From Liriodendron chinense (lineage: Eukaryota > Streptophyta > Magnoliopsida > Magnoliales > Magnoliaceae): 64,000 nucleotides of DNA. The notes beneath the pieces are model-generated. The model was given only the letters and a program-made list of their open reading frames with translations, was not told where the DNA came from and made no database searches. The position numbers and the translations under genes were made by a program. The stretch's first letter is position 1. Every line of letters starts with the position of its first letter. Shown here one piece after another: positions 34,456-45,105 of the stretch. Where the stretch lies: positions 15,386,176 through 15,450,175 of the forward strand of contig ML058384.1 of assembly GCA_003013855.2 (NCBI GenBank), written 5' to 3'.

Positions 34456-35904
34456 TTATGGTTGCCTAGATGTCTTCGCATTCACCTCAAGGTATATGCG
34501 ATGAGTACAAATCAAGGGGTTTATGCCTTTGAGATCCGCAATTGACCATCCAATGACACTTTTGTGCTCTCTTAGAGTGGCTATTAGCCTACTCTCTTGT
34601 TCCTCATCCAAGTGGGAAGAAATCACCACCGGATATGTCTCATCTTGACCCAAGTAAACATATTTTAAATCAGTGGGTAATGATTTTAGGTCGAGCTTCG
34701 GTGCCTTGATATTAAATGGAAGCGGCTTGTTCTCGCTTAAGGGCAAAGGCTCAAATGGTGCCTTCCATCTTTTATTATCAAGTACAGGCATAAAATCTAG
34801 AATGTCATCCATCTCTCTTATCATGTCATCATCAATCTCATGAGAGTGGGCCAAGCATGCCTCCAAGGGATCGGAATAGAATGTCAGGAGGGATTTGTCT
34901 TCCACGAATGATTCAATCAAATTTATTTCGTGGACCTCGTCATCAACATCCCGTGGTTGTTTGCATAAATAAAAAATATTCAGCTTGAGTGTCATATTTC
35001 CAAAGGACATTTGTACCAACCCATTTCTGCAATCGATAATCGAATTCGAAGTGGCCAAGAAAGGGCAGTCAAGTATGACAGGAATTTGAGCACCGGTTCC
35101 CATCACAGGATGTGTATCCAAGACAATAAAATCTACTGGATAGTAGAATTTATCGACTTGGACGAGGACATCTTCAATCATCCCTCTCGATATACGAATA
35201 GATCTATCAGCGAGTTGAAGTGTGGTTTTGGTGGGTTTTAATTCACCTAACCTAAGTTGTTCATAGACCGAGTATGGGATGAGGTTAACACTTGCCCCAA
35301 GATCGAGTAAAGCTTGTTTGATCCGGTAGTCACCTATGATGCATGAGATGGTAGGACTACCCGGATCCTTGTATTTTTGGGGCACCTCTTGTTTAATAAT
35401 GGCGCTCAAATTCTCAGTCAAAAGTACTTTGTTGTGAACATTGTGTTTCTTTTTTACTGTACACAATTCCTTTAGAAATTTGGCATAGGATGGTATTTGT
35501 TTTATAGCATCCAACAGCGGAATGTTGATCTTCACTTGCTTAAAAACCTCTAAAATTTTCAGGTTTTTGTCTGAAGGTTTGGGTGAAATCAACCTTTGTA
35601 GAAACGGGGCGACCGGCTTGTATTGCCTTTCTGGTTCTTTCTCATGTGGAGTGTTGTTCAAGATATCATCCTTATTGGCAATTTTCGGATCATTAAGCTT
35701 TGGGGCCTTCATCGGATTGGATTTATCAATTGTTTTACCACTCCTCAAAGTGGTGATAGCTTGAATATGCTCCGTATTTTGGGAGGATAGGTTGATGTCT
35801 TGTATCTCAAATTGGGTTCTTGGATTAGGGAGAGGTTGATCAGGAAGTGTGCCTTTCTCCCTAACACTAAGATGAGATTCAAGTCTAGCCATTGAAGTTT
35901 TCAA
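34456..35904 (-). pseudogene. Protease region of the H polyprotein
   Basis: 482-residue open stretch. About residues 190-270 form the retropepsin-like domain: KQALLDLGASVNLIPYSVYE (the DxGA active site, with Leu between), then VLVQVDKFYYPVDFIVLD. The C-terminal end (CTHRIYLEVNAKTSRQP) leads into the reverse transcriptase at 34437. Only one stop separates it from RT, so the polyprotein is nearly intact here. Confidence 0.85.
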
Positions 35905-35916
35905 ATCATTGATGGC

Positions 35917-37245
35917 TTAAGATGAATTCTGATTGTATTTCAGTTGTTCTTGTATGAACCCATCTATTTTGTGAGAATTATTCTTGTTGTACTCTACCCG
36001 GGCCGAGATGAATGTACCTACTATTTCCTCTAGCGTAGCTTTTGGGTTCTTGTTTGCATTCTCTGATGGCCCATTCCTCCAACTGAAATTGGGATGGTTC
36101 CTCCAACTAGAATTATACGTGTTCGAGTTTGGATTGCTAAATAGACGTTGATAGTTATTTATGGCATTTGATTGTTCTTGTAGAACTTCCTGAAACGCAG
36201 AGATTGTAGGACAATCTTGTGTTGCATGTTGGTTACCGGAACAAATTCCACAAATACTCTCAACTTCCTTAGTCTTTTCCCCCTTCCCTAATTCCATGGC
36301 CTCAACTTTTCTTGTGAGGCTAGCCACACGTGCACTTATATTGTCTTCTTCGGAGAGGACATAAATTTCTCCATTTTCTCTTTGTTGGCTTGTCTTGGGA
36401 TTTACTGTTTTAGTTGTATCCCAAGATTGTGCATTCTCAGCCAAGATATCAAAATAGTCTCATGCTTCCTCAGCTTCCTTATTCATGAATTCTCCATTGC
36501 ACATCATCTCTACGAATTGGCGCATGGGCGAAGTCAGTCCTTCATAGAAAAAGCTTATTACCCTCCAAATTTCGTAGCCATGATGTGGTCATGCGTTTAA
36601 TAAGTCTTTGAACCTCTCCCAACATTGGAAGAAGGTCTCATTCTCTTTTTGGGCAAAATTCATGATTAGGCGCCTCAACATGTTTGTTTTATGAGTAGGG
36701 AAAAACTTTTTAATGAATTCCCTAGTCATCTCAGTCCATGTGCTGATTGATATTGGCCTTAATGCATGAAGCCAAGCCTTAACCTTCTCTTTAAGAGAAA
36801 AAGGAAATAACCTAGGTCTTACAACATCATCAGATACGTTTGCAAAGTGCAACGTGGTTTTCACCTCATCAAATTCCTTAAGATGTTGATATGCGCTCTC
36901 ACTGTCTAACCCAAGGAACTTGGGAAGGAGTTGGATTACTCCCGGTTTTAGATCAATATTCCCTGCATTGGTTGGAAAAATTATCCATGAGGGAGTACTC
37001 GCTCTTGCAGGTTGCAAGTGATCACATAAAGTTCTAGGTCGAAGAACATTCTCAACCTCATTTTCACCTATTTCGGTTTGGCCCAAATTTTGATTGGCCA
37101 CTGGGTTGGGTTGATTCTCAGCCATACTATCAGACAAAATTGGAGATTCTAAACGTCTCTTAGCACGTGGCTCCTTATCAATCCCTTCAACAATTCCCCC
37201 TTCACTAATGAGTCGGTTGTTAGAATCACGAACCCAATGTGGCAT
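35917..37245 (-). pseudogene. Gag of H
   Basis: The start at 37245 opens MPHWVRDSNNR. Around residue 100 comes IDLKPGVIQLLPKFLGLDSE and AYQHLKEFDEVKTTL, the conserved Athila-type gag block. The C-terminal part at 36444-35917 has a zinc knuckle, CGICSGNQHATQDCP, and an Asn-rich tail. The capsid and nucleocapsid parts are separated by stops around 36445-36588. Confidence 0.85.
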
Positions 37246-37417
37246 GGAAATCTCAGAAAAATAAAAATTAAAAAGGATTAGAAAGGCCTAATTGAAGTGA
37301 CTCCTTCAACTCCTAAGATCCTTGTAAATAAAAGAAAACAAACAAACTAAGTTAGTAGGACTCCTAAAAATCTCAAATAGAAACTATTTTCAGAAATTTT
37401 GTAAAAATCGTCGAAAA

Positions 37418-37436
37418 GTCCCCGGCAACGGCACCA
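37418..37436 (-). other. Primer binding site of H
   Basis: The minus strand reads TGGTGCCGTTGCCGGGGAC, the classic Athila primer site, six bases from the LTR. Confidence 0.92.
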
Positions 37437-37442
37437 AAAACT

Positions 37443-38984
37443 TATTCGCTTCCCCAAGTGTAGGGTTGCGATGTAGTAATAATTCGGTAAAGACCGAGCG
37501 TTCTCAAGGACTTGTTAGGAATTCACAAAATTACTTCTAATATTCTCTATTTGATAACTAACTAAACAGATTTATATAATTGAATGTAGATATGATTCTT
37601 AAACTAAAAGTGAACGTAATTAATATAAGAAAGCACCAGGGGTCCAAAGATCCACTTGTAGCAATCTTCAATGCATAATTCGCTGTGGTTTCCCGATTAC
37701 ATAACTAGAATTGAAATCAAATCCTATCTAGTCGGATGATAGAGCGGTAGTATTACACAATATGTCATATGTGTGATTATATACATGATTCCCTCAATTC
37801 AATTTAGGACTTTAGCACACTCAATTGCATAGGTCAATCCTCGTTCCAATAGATTAAGATCACAATCATAATCATCATTAAACTCTGTCACAAATCATAA
37901 CTAGATCATGATTTGAACTTCATTCAAATCATATATATAATCAACACATAATTCAAAACTTAGAACAAAAAGGTAGAACTTTGGTTGAAGTTCCCACATG
38001 GAAATCCAAGTCTAGAGCGTATTGAATCCGATTCCTCGGAGTGTATAGGTCTAGAACTATGCAAAATAATTAAGAACTAAGGTAATTCTCCCAAACATCC
38101 ATGATCCATCATAAGATTAAGAAAGACTACTTAGAACTTTATTCAAACTTCTATAGACCATTGTTCTTCAATAAATCCAACTTGAAATCAACATAAAACG
38201 AATTAAAGCATCTCAGATTCACTACAAGCTTCACCTCTTAGCCTTAGCTAAGAGGTTTAGCCGTTCATAATCCAAAGAAACATGAAAACAACTAAAAATA
38301 TAAAACTAGAAAACACAAACTAGGAGGAGTTGTGGAACTCCGAATCTGACTCCCGCCGCTTCCCACCTTCGTAGATCTCTTCTAGGATACCCCAGCTACG
38401 ATCCCTAGATCCCCTTTTATAGTGGAGAGGTTCTACTGTCTCAGAATCTTCCTGATTTGCGTAGTACTTACGCACTTGCGCTAGAAAATTGGAGCTTCAA
38501 GAGGAAGCTCCTAGAGTTTCGCTGAAATTACACTGGCCAACCGGTCAAGACCGGTCGAACTGGGTTGGCCGACCGGTCACGACCGGTCGAACCTGTCTGT
38601 GGGGCGTCCAGCGTGTAAAATGGCTTGAGGAAGGCCCTGGCCGACCGGTCTTGACCAGTCGACCTCTATGCATTTAGTGTCCAGAGAGCAAACAAAGAGT
38701 GGCTGACCGGTCTAGACCGGTCTAGCCCTCTTGGCCGACCGGTCATGGTCCTTGTCTTCTTCATTTTTCTTCTTTCTTTCTTCTCTCTCTGCTTTCTTCT
38801 TTCTTTGGCCCACCTTGGATCTTCATCTAAGGCTCCTAAATAGGTCTTTTTAGTTATCAATTGGGCGGAGTCTCTCTCATTCCTACAATCATAAAACCAC
38901 ACATTAGAATAGTCTTAAAGCTTGAAAACCATGCATAATTAGTGATGAAATGGGGTTAGAATATACACATTTAAGCACTTAACA
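37443..38984 (-). repeat. 5' LTR of H
   Basis: It starts TATTCGC where the other LTR has TGTTTGC and ends TTAACA, then target duplication TAAGT at 38985-38989. It is the promoter copy of the element. Confidence 0.88.
38412..38755 (-). promoter_or_regulatory. U3 GACCGGTC cluster and TATA box of H, 5' LTR
   Basis: About seven ACCGGTC-type sites lie between 38538 and 38748, including ACCGGTCAAGACCGGTCG and ACCGGTCACGACCGGTCG (10-bp spacing). They are about 115 bp upstream (minus) of TATAAAAGG at 38412-38421. There are more sites than in the 3' LTR. Confidence 0.62.
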
Positions 38985-40514
38985 TAAGTCCTCCGAAAAT
39001 GGTTCAGATATCCACTATCAGCTCATTGTTGATTTGTTCTTCTCACCCTTCTTGCTGAGGAGGCGGCCTATTATCCTAGCATTGGTCGATGTATTCTTTT
39101 AGGAACCCCTTTTGAACGAGGGACTCAATTTATTACTTCAGATCGAAGCAGTCAATGGTGTTGTGGCCGTGATCCTTGTGGAAGAGGTAATTCTTGGACT
39201 TACTCCTCTTCTCAGGATCCGTCCTTAACTTGTTTGGGTATTTCAGGGATAACTTCTCCATGATTTTCGTGAGCACTTGCTCGACAAGCTTGTTCAGGGG
39301 AGTGTACCATTTGAATCGGCTTGCAGGAGCCTTCGGTGGTCGAGAGGCACCACCTTTATCATCATCTTTTCTCCGCTTAGGGTCAGAGCTGGATAATTCA
39401 TTGGATTCCTTCTACTTTTTACCTTTGGTCAAGCTGCTCTCGCCCCTCTGGGCATTGGCAAACTCCTCAACGTTGAAGTATTTTTGCGCCCTATATAAGA
39501 GGTCTAATAAGGTGCTTGGTGGATCTTTTTTCAAGCGACCAGAGAAACTTCCCAGGCCTTAACCTGCCCATAAAGGTCGTGAGGGTGATCTTATCGGTGT
39601 AGTCTTCCAACTGGACGACTTTGGCATTACATCGCACCAGATAGTCCCTCAGGGACTTATCGCTCTTCTACTTCACCATTAAGAGGTGAGACGTCGGCTT
39701 CCATATGCTCTTGCCACCAATGAACTGGTTAGCGGAGGCTCAATTGAGCTGTTTGAACGAGGGGATAATTTCGGCTTCAAATATTGGAACCACATCCGGG
39801 CTGCCTCAGAGAGTGTTAGGGGGAACGCCTACACATGATGGGCTCGGAAGCACCGTGTAGCTCCATCCATGATCGGAAGTTTTCGAGGTGCTTGACAGGG
39901 TCGCCTACACCTGAGTAGGGTTTTATGTTGGGCATCTTGAACCCTTAGGGCAGCTGATTTGCCATGATATCATCTGTGAATGAAGGCTTAGTGTACTATA
40001 GGAGGCATCAATGGACACGAGGCTTTAGCTCGGTACGCTTGTTGGATATCACCGAGTTAGCCCCGGAGTTCCTCGATATGCTCTTCCCAGGGGACTCCGC
40101 TCTCCGTCATTTGCCCCCCTCCCCCCTGAGCCCGACACGTTTCATCAAGCGTATGGCGCAGGTTGGTCCTGTTGAGTCTTTCAGCTGTCCGAGCAGGAGC
40201 TGCTCGGTTTGCATGATCGTCGTTGGCCAAAAATTATTCCTGGTTTCTCTCTTGACGTGAATGTTCAGGGCGGTTGGTGTGGGGTGGCCCGGGTGCTACC
40301 TCCACAGGGTTGTTCGATCATAGACCGGGTTGTCCCATTGCCGCCACAAGGAATGCCACTTGTTCTGCTAGAGTGCCAATCCGATCCTCAATAGAAGCGA
40401 TCTGGGCTCTCCTGTTTTGCGACCTTCGCTAGCTTAAGGTCATTGAGAGTCGTGAAGAATCTGGTTGAGGGTTGTGCTAGGTCAGCGTTCGCTGATCCTG
40501 CTCATTGCCAGACA

Positions 40515-40522
40515 AGTCCTAG
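40515..40522 (+). repeat. Target duplication AGTCCTAG of the hAT element
   Basis: Exact 8-bp match to 41125-41132. Confidence 0.85.
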
Positions 40523-40850
40523 TAGGGCTCTCAATGGAGCGGGTCAAATCTGAAATCCGATTCGCTCTGAATCCGTATAATGCGGATTTGGATCTTAAAA
40601 TAGGTCCGATTAGTTAAATGGACCGGATTTGGATTTTAAAATAGGTCCGATTACTTAAATGGACCGGATATGGATTCATAGGAACATATTTGAGTTCGAT
40701 CCGAATCCGATTAAGATTCGACTCATTGTCATCTTACTGTATATGTTATATTAATGCTGACCATCCGTTTTACAAATTATTTTAGGCCATGTCAACCATA
40801 CCATAGTAAATAATGGGATTTGCATCATTTTTCTACTAGATTAAATATAT

Positions 40851-40893
<43 letters not shown>

Positions 40894-41124
40894 ATATCAT
40901 ATATTTTTTTAGATTTGTAATGGGGGTGGATTCGGACCTAGATCTGACCCGAATCCGGTGGTTATATGGATTTTGGATCGGAAATGGATCTAACAATTTA
41001 TAAATGGATCGGATATGGATATCACCTTTTGGATTCGAGTTGGATCCGAATCCGTCTACAGATACACGGACTTGGAGCCGGATCCGACTGGATCCGATCC
41101 AAATCCGACCCATTGAGAGCCCTA
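40523..41124. mobile_element. Non-autonomous hAT-like element, 602 bp
   Basis: 15-bp terminal inverted repeats TAGGGCTCTCAATGG / CCATTGAGAGCCCTA and an 8-bp target duplication fit hAT elements. The interior has repeated GGATTTGGAT / GGACCGGAT words, the reverse-complement versions on the other arm (subterminal repeats), and an AT-rich core with (AT)n at 40853-40890. No transposase. Confidence 0.88.
40853..40890. repeat. (AT)n microsatellite
   Basis: Uninterrupted AT units inside the hAT element. Confidence 0.95.
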
Positions 41125-41247
41125 AGTCCTAGTAGGAGGCTCCGGCATAGCACATGCCTTCTTTCCCTTCTTCACCATGATGAGGGTTTGGAGAATAACT
41201 GATTTTGAATGTCAAACTCAGATGGTGAGAACATGAAGCTAGTCGTA

Positions 41248-41265
41248 TTCTCACAGACGACGCCA
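41248..41265 (-). other. Primer binding site of G
   Basis: The minus strand reads TGGCGTCGTCTGTGAGAA, two bases from the LTR start at 41268. Confidence 0.8.
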
Positions 41266-41267
41266 AC

Positions 41268-41996
41268 TGTTGTTGCACAGATTTAAACAACTGATATGGA
41301 TAGTTGAAATTAGCCATGCAACCTTTCACCTGCGTGTGAGAGCTTCCTTAGTCGTTGGACCTACAAGAGGAAGACGAAGTATACAGGAGGGAGGTGCTGC
41401 TGGGCTGCTAAGAACTCTCTGATGCCTAAATCAGGTTCAAGACCAATAGAATTAGGGTTTAAGGATAAGAAATTTCATACCTTGAAAGTGAGGATCCCAA
41501 TCTTATTTACGGGGCATGGGGGTAGGTTCTAGAGAATCGGATCCTACTAGGATACGTTGGTAGAGTCCTAGTTTTAATAAGATTTTTCCTCCCGATTTTG
41601 TCGGATGTGTATTGATAATGATGGGAGTAGATCCCAAAATATTCGAATCTCTATAGGTATCTTTGACTGCCTTTAAGTGGTTGGTCGATTTCGTTTGGGG
41701 AGCTCAGTGTCTGAGCTCTCTTACTTGAGGTCCATTTCGAACTATAGACTTTCTTAGGTGAGATATGGTCTTTGGTAATGTATGCCTCCTAGGCGGAGTA
41801 TTGTTGACAAGTCCTCGGTCATTGGCCTTAGCCGACGATCAGGCTATGTTCTTGCTCTGCTCGTTGTAGTTGTTAAAGTCAGTAGAGATTGTTGTTGCAT
41901 CTCCTCAACTCATGTCGGGCCGATGACTTGTAGTTAGGCCCTTGAGCTAATGAGCTTTTTTCCAACTGTGGGCCAGCTCTAAATCTCCTCGTAACA
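41268..41996 (-). repeat. 5' LTR of element G
   Basis: TGTTGTTGCACAG start, CTCGTAACA end, followed by GGGCT. Alignable throughout with 14552-15301 but with many substitutions, so the insertion is old. Confidence 0.88.
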
Positions 41997-42001
41997 GGGC
42001 T

Positions 42002-42085
42002 CATAACCTAAAATAATATTGAAACACAGGTGGACGGTGGGGATACATAATATATCATCAAGGTGAGCCCCGTCGCGAGGGGGAC
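42002..42085 (+). repeat. Dispersed non-coding repeat M1, right part
   Basis: CATAACCTAAAATAATATTG, then GGTGGACGGTGGGGATACAT continue the repeat begun at 14425-14551. The same order of words is found at 42905-42985. Confidence 0.55.
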
Positions 42086-43088
42086 AGCCTTGTGTGAGGC
42101 CGGGGTGGCACTAATCCGCTTCCGTCCGTTCCATGTAGTTTCCCGTCGTCTTGTACGGATTTATTCGATACGTTGGCCGAGTACAGATGTCGTACACATG
42201 CAACAACCACTGTTGACAGGAATGCAGGGATCGCAATTTCAGCTGTCCAAATACCAGAAAACTCTGCAGAGCGGTGTTCTATCAACATTATTAATGCCAT
42301 TAATTATCTTTCATTTCAACAGTCGATATTTTTAATGATACTTTGTTTATGTTTATTATTCTACCCCATCCGAAGAAATCCAGACAACTTGAAATTCTAG
42401 ATTTACGTGCTTAAATTTCAATCCGATCGTTGGACACTATAGCCTTGAAGATGAATGGACCACCGTGATTTTCTGAGAGTGTGATCTATTATGTTTTTAC
42501 TACCATTTCTATGCATAGGATTTCATCATATAGTGAGATTTCTTCGGGTAGGATTGTGTAATGAGCAAGAGTAAACTATGTGTAAGCCATCATAATGTAT
42601 TTGTCTTATCTACTCCATCCATCCCTTTCACCGTATTTTTTTTCGCATGGGAAAAAATTAAAATATGTGATCATACCATAGAAACAGTAGGGAAAATGAC
42701 GTCCACCGTTGAAGCCTTTCTAAGGTCCAAAATGATGTTTGTCTGTCATACAAGACATGAATGAAAGGGAAAACACAAATATCAGATTAATCCAAAACTT
42801 CTGTGACCTCGGGACACTTTCAACGGCAGGCGTTCAATTCACATCGTTTCCTGTGGTGTGGTGTGGTGTGGTGTGGTCTACTTTAGCTTTGGATATGCTT
42901 AGATTTTGGACTGGTGCATTAAAATGAGCTGGTTAAACGGATGGACGGCATGGATAAGAGACATACATTACGATGGGCCCCACAGAATTTAGGCTTAGTG
43001 AGTACGCAATCCCCTACATAACTATCTCTCATTTTCACTTCCCAGATATTTTACTATTTTTCTTCCCAAACAAATCTCAGTGCGAGGG
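42086..43088 (+). promoter_or_regulatory. Upstream region and 5' UTR of the GOST-family gene
   Basis: Contains the second repeat copy M2 (42763-42990) within about 100 bp of the probable transcript start. A pyrimidine-rich stretch (CTATCTCTCATTTTCACTTC) lies at about 43022-43041. No clear TATA box was found. Nothing else recognisable. Confidence 0.4.
42763..42990 (+). repeat. Dispersed non-coding repeat M2
   Basis: GAATGAAAGGGAAAACACAA, ATCAGATTAATCCAAAACTT, TTCCTGTGGTGTGG, CGGATGGACGGCATGG and GATGGGCCCCACAG follow in the same order as in M1. It contains a (GGTGT)n run at about 42853-42877. Its right end is close to the exon 1 leader. Confidence 0.6.
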
Positions 43089-43354
43089 ATGCATTGCAGA
43101 GATCTTCTTCTTCCCCCCGATCTAGGGTTATTTCTAGGGTTACTAATTCTCTGCAACTCGTACATGATCGTTCATGTCGGAGCCTCTATCCATGAGTATT
43201 CCAACGAAGCTTTCTATCCCAAGGTCAACTCCTTCTTCTTCCATGGCGGCAGCGAGGGCCTCTACGCGTCCAAGATCCACGACCACAGCAACGGCAATGT
43301 CAGCGATGCCGGCTCGTCTTTTTCCTCCTCCTCCAATGGAAAGTCCTTCATTCG
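43089..43354 (+). CDS. GOST-family (Lung seven transmembrane receptor) protein, exon 1
   Basis: Encodes residues 1-88 and two bases of codon 89. Residues about 11-33 (LGLFLGLLILCNSYMIVHVG) form a signal peptide, followed by ASIHEYSNEAF and the family hallmark FFFHGGSEGLYASK. The ATG at 43089 is preferred because it includes the hydrophobic signal; a later ATG at 43164 would lose it. The DNA at 43120-43145 looks like a 5'-UTR AGGGTTA-rich stretch, so an alternative start cannot be excluded. The exon ends ATTCG at 43354 before GTCAGA. Joining CG to the G at 62386 gives Arg, then FESVTF, as expected for the family. GOST proteins are Golgi/secretory-pathway seven-helix proteins thought to act in trafficking or signalling. 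Confidence 0.88.
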
Positions 43355-43490
43355 GTCAGATCTCGATCTCTGCTCCTCTGCATTTTGTCTTTCATCTGCT
43401 GCGATACAATGTTTTTGGTGTATTCTCTTTTCTAGATCTTCTCTCTGTTTTTTTCTTTCTTCCGTGCAATTAACAATTCAATGGTTGTGA

Positions 43491-44118
43491 TTCGTTTTTA
43501 TGAGATGAACTTTTTAAACTTGCTCTTTATGCTTCTTTTTAGCAATGTGAGTTGCGTTTGGAAATAATAATTCTGGCATTGTTGAAGGAAAACAGAAGAG
43601 AGTCTAGAAATGGTGATGCTTTTACAAGCCATTGGATTGTTGCAAATGTAAATGGATCCGAGCTGTCCATTCAGTGGGTCATCTCTTGTATGAATGTGAT
43701 AAAATTACTGAGTAAAGGAATAAAATGAAGTTTAATTGATAAGATGACCATTTATTTGATGAATTCTTTGCCACCATTTCTCTCTCTACTAACCCTCTTA
43801 AGTAGGCTTTCACATGCATCTCTGAACCCTAATCCCAACCCTTCCGAATTTACCAAATAAGACTCCTAATGCTAATAAAAGGCCAAGTGAACTAGTCCTT
43901 TCAAATTTCTAAAAATCTCCTCACATCCCTTACATCCTAAAATTGAGGATCTGAGTTGTTAGCTCAATATTCATGCTGGTTGGAACTATATTGTGGTTTC
44001 CTTGCATTCAGTTGTCTAGGTCTTCTCTTACTGATTAGACATCGATACATAAACATAATAAAGAGATAAAGTAAATATTATTGATAGAATTGCCACTTCA
44101 AGGGGTAAACATTCTCAC
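43491..44118. other. Intron sequence between exon 1 and element D
   Basis: AT-rich, no repeat or gene recognised. Confidence 0.5.
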
Positions 44119-44123
44119 GGGAC
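44119..44123 (+). repeat. Target duplication GGGAC of element D, left copy
   Basis: Repeated exactly at 53309-53313, after the inverted right LTR. Confidence 0.88.
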
Positions 44124-44623
44124 TGTTGGTTGTGGACCTCTAGGGGCCCACTTTTGGGCAACCACTTGTGGATTGGGACCCATAGGGAGTGGATCGGGAA
44201 CCATAGGAAGTTACCGCATCTTTATCCTTCCGGGAATTTGATTTTCAAATTTCGGAGGTGGTTAGATGAGATAAGGATAAACCTTATCTCATCTCACTAT
44301 CTTATCCCTTTCATCTCTCGTATGAGTATTATAAAAGGGAGAGCTCTCTTCCGATACAAAACACGAAAAAGAAAACTATAAGTGATATACGAGAAAAGAG
44401 AGGAATAGGCTTCGAGAGTTCATCTAGTCCATCCATCAGATCTGAGCCATAGATCTGATCCGGGGACCATCTTCACCGTAGGATCAGAGGGGTGATCAGA
44501 CCTATTTGTTTCTGTAGCAAATAGGCAGACGGCTGGATCGTACCGTACATCCTCGGCTTTGCGAAAGTTCTCACCGTGTAGACCATCGGATCCTGGAGGC
44601 CCACACTTCCGCAATTACTAACA
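44124..44623 (+). repeat. 5' LTR of D, 500 bp
   Basis: TGTTGGTTGTGGACC start, TTACTAACA end. It has two U3 hairpins (44230-44255 and 44265-44293) and TATAAAAG at 44330-44337. Confidence 0.92.
44230..44337 (+). promoter_or_regulatory. U3 hairpins and TATA box of D
   Basis: Inverted repeat GGGAATTTGATTTTCAAATTTC, best seen in the other copies where it is CCGGGAATTTGA...TTCAAATTCCGG. A perfect 12-bp stem GATGAGATAAGG / CCTTATCTCATC (44265-44293) follows, then TATAAAAG at 44330-44337, about 37 bp downstream. Confidence 0.65.
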
Positions 44624-44624
44624 G

Positions 44625-44636
44625 TGGTATCAGAGC
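44625..44636 (+). other. Primer binding site of D
   Basis: TGGTATCAGAGC, initiator tRNA-Met type, two bases after the LTR. Confidence 0.93.
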
Positions 44637-44969
44637 ATTGCACGGCGGATCTCCGATTTAAAGAGGAATAAATCGCAATCGAGGTAAGTGGCCTTAATCT
44701 AAGAAATTATAAATTATTTATTTTATTTTAATAATACATTCGATCATCAAATTATCATAACCATTAAATATTCCTTTTATTTATTGTATTTATTCTATTT
44801 TTTTTTTCTTTGAGGTATGGAGATTAAAAATTTTAGAATAAGAAAAATAATTAAAATAAAAAGTGGTAGTCCAGCTGGGCTTTTACTTTTGGCATTACTT
44901 TTGTGAGGGCAGTGATATCCCACCATATTCCTTTGGCATATTCCTTTGAGTTGGGAATATTCTTTTAGC

Positions 44970-45105
44970 ATTACTTTTGTGGTGTGGCCCAGTGGTGGTC
45001 CAGTGGTGTCCAACCAAATTCCTATGGCATTACTTTTGTGGTGTGGCCCAGTGGTGGTCCAGTGGTGTCTGACCAAATTCCTTTGGCATTACTTTTGTGA
45101 GGGCA
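44970..45105 (+). repeat. 59-bp tandem repeat
   Basis: GGTGTGGCCCAGTGGTGGTC recurs at 44981 and 45040 with ATTCC.ATGGCATTACTTTTG between; partial copies on both sides. Confidence 0.85.

Larger units (their letters stand above)
29100..38984 (-). mobile_element. Athila-type Ty3/gypsy retrotransposon H, 9.9 kb
   Basis: LTRs at 29100-30653 and 37443-38984 are highly similar. A perfect 5-bp target duplication TAAGT flanks them. The primer binding site at 37418-37436 is TGGTGCCGTTGCCGGGGAC (minus), characteristic of Athila. Gag, protease, RT, RNase H and integrase follow in order on the minus strand with comparatively few breaks. It lies inside the gag region of element G and, from LTR similarity and coding preservation, looks younger than G. 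Confidence 0.92.
38985..41178 (-). pseudogene. Gag of gypsy G
   Basis: Minus strand, starting at an ATG at 41178 (MVKKGKKACAMPEPP), broken by the hAT element at 40523-41124. Near 39140-39190 it encodes FHKDHGHNTIDCFDLK, the zinc-knuckle-like motif of Tat-type gag, followed by VQKGFLKEYID. Around 39480-39960 is the capsid region in decayed frames. Element H separates it from the protease. Confidence 0.75.
14552..41996 (-). mobile_element. Ty3/gypsy (Tat-like) retrotransposon G, 27.4 kb, with nested insertions
   Basis: It is bounded by two similar LTRs (14552-15301 and 41268-41996) and a perfect 5-bp target duplication. Next to the right (5') LTR is the primer binding site TGGCGTCGTCTGTGAGAA (minus strand, 41248-41265), the familiar gypsy TGGCGCC-type site with one changed base. 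Gag, protease, RT, RNase H and integrase are all detectable on the minus strand but full of stops. It is disrupted by copia units B/E (22181-28932), Athila-type element H (29100-38984) and a hAT element (40523-41124). Without these it would be about 10.2 kb. An antisense extra ORF between integrase and the 3' LTR fits the Tat lineage. Confidence 0.88.

Noticed and set aside
43355..43490. Readthrough of exon 1 to the stop at 43490
   Set aside because: Residues after Arg 89 are low-complexity and unlike the family, whereas splicing to 62386 restores it.
44625..44636. Part of a tRNA gene
   Set aside because: Only the 12-base primer site complementary to the tRNA 3' end is present, next to an LTR; no cloverleaf.
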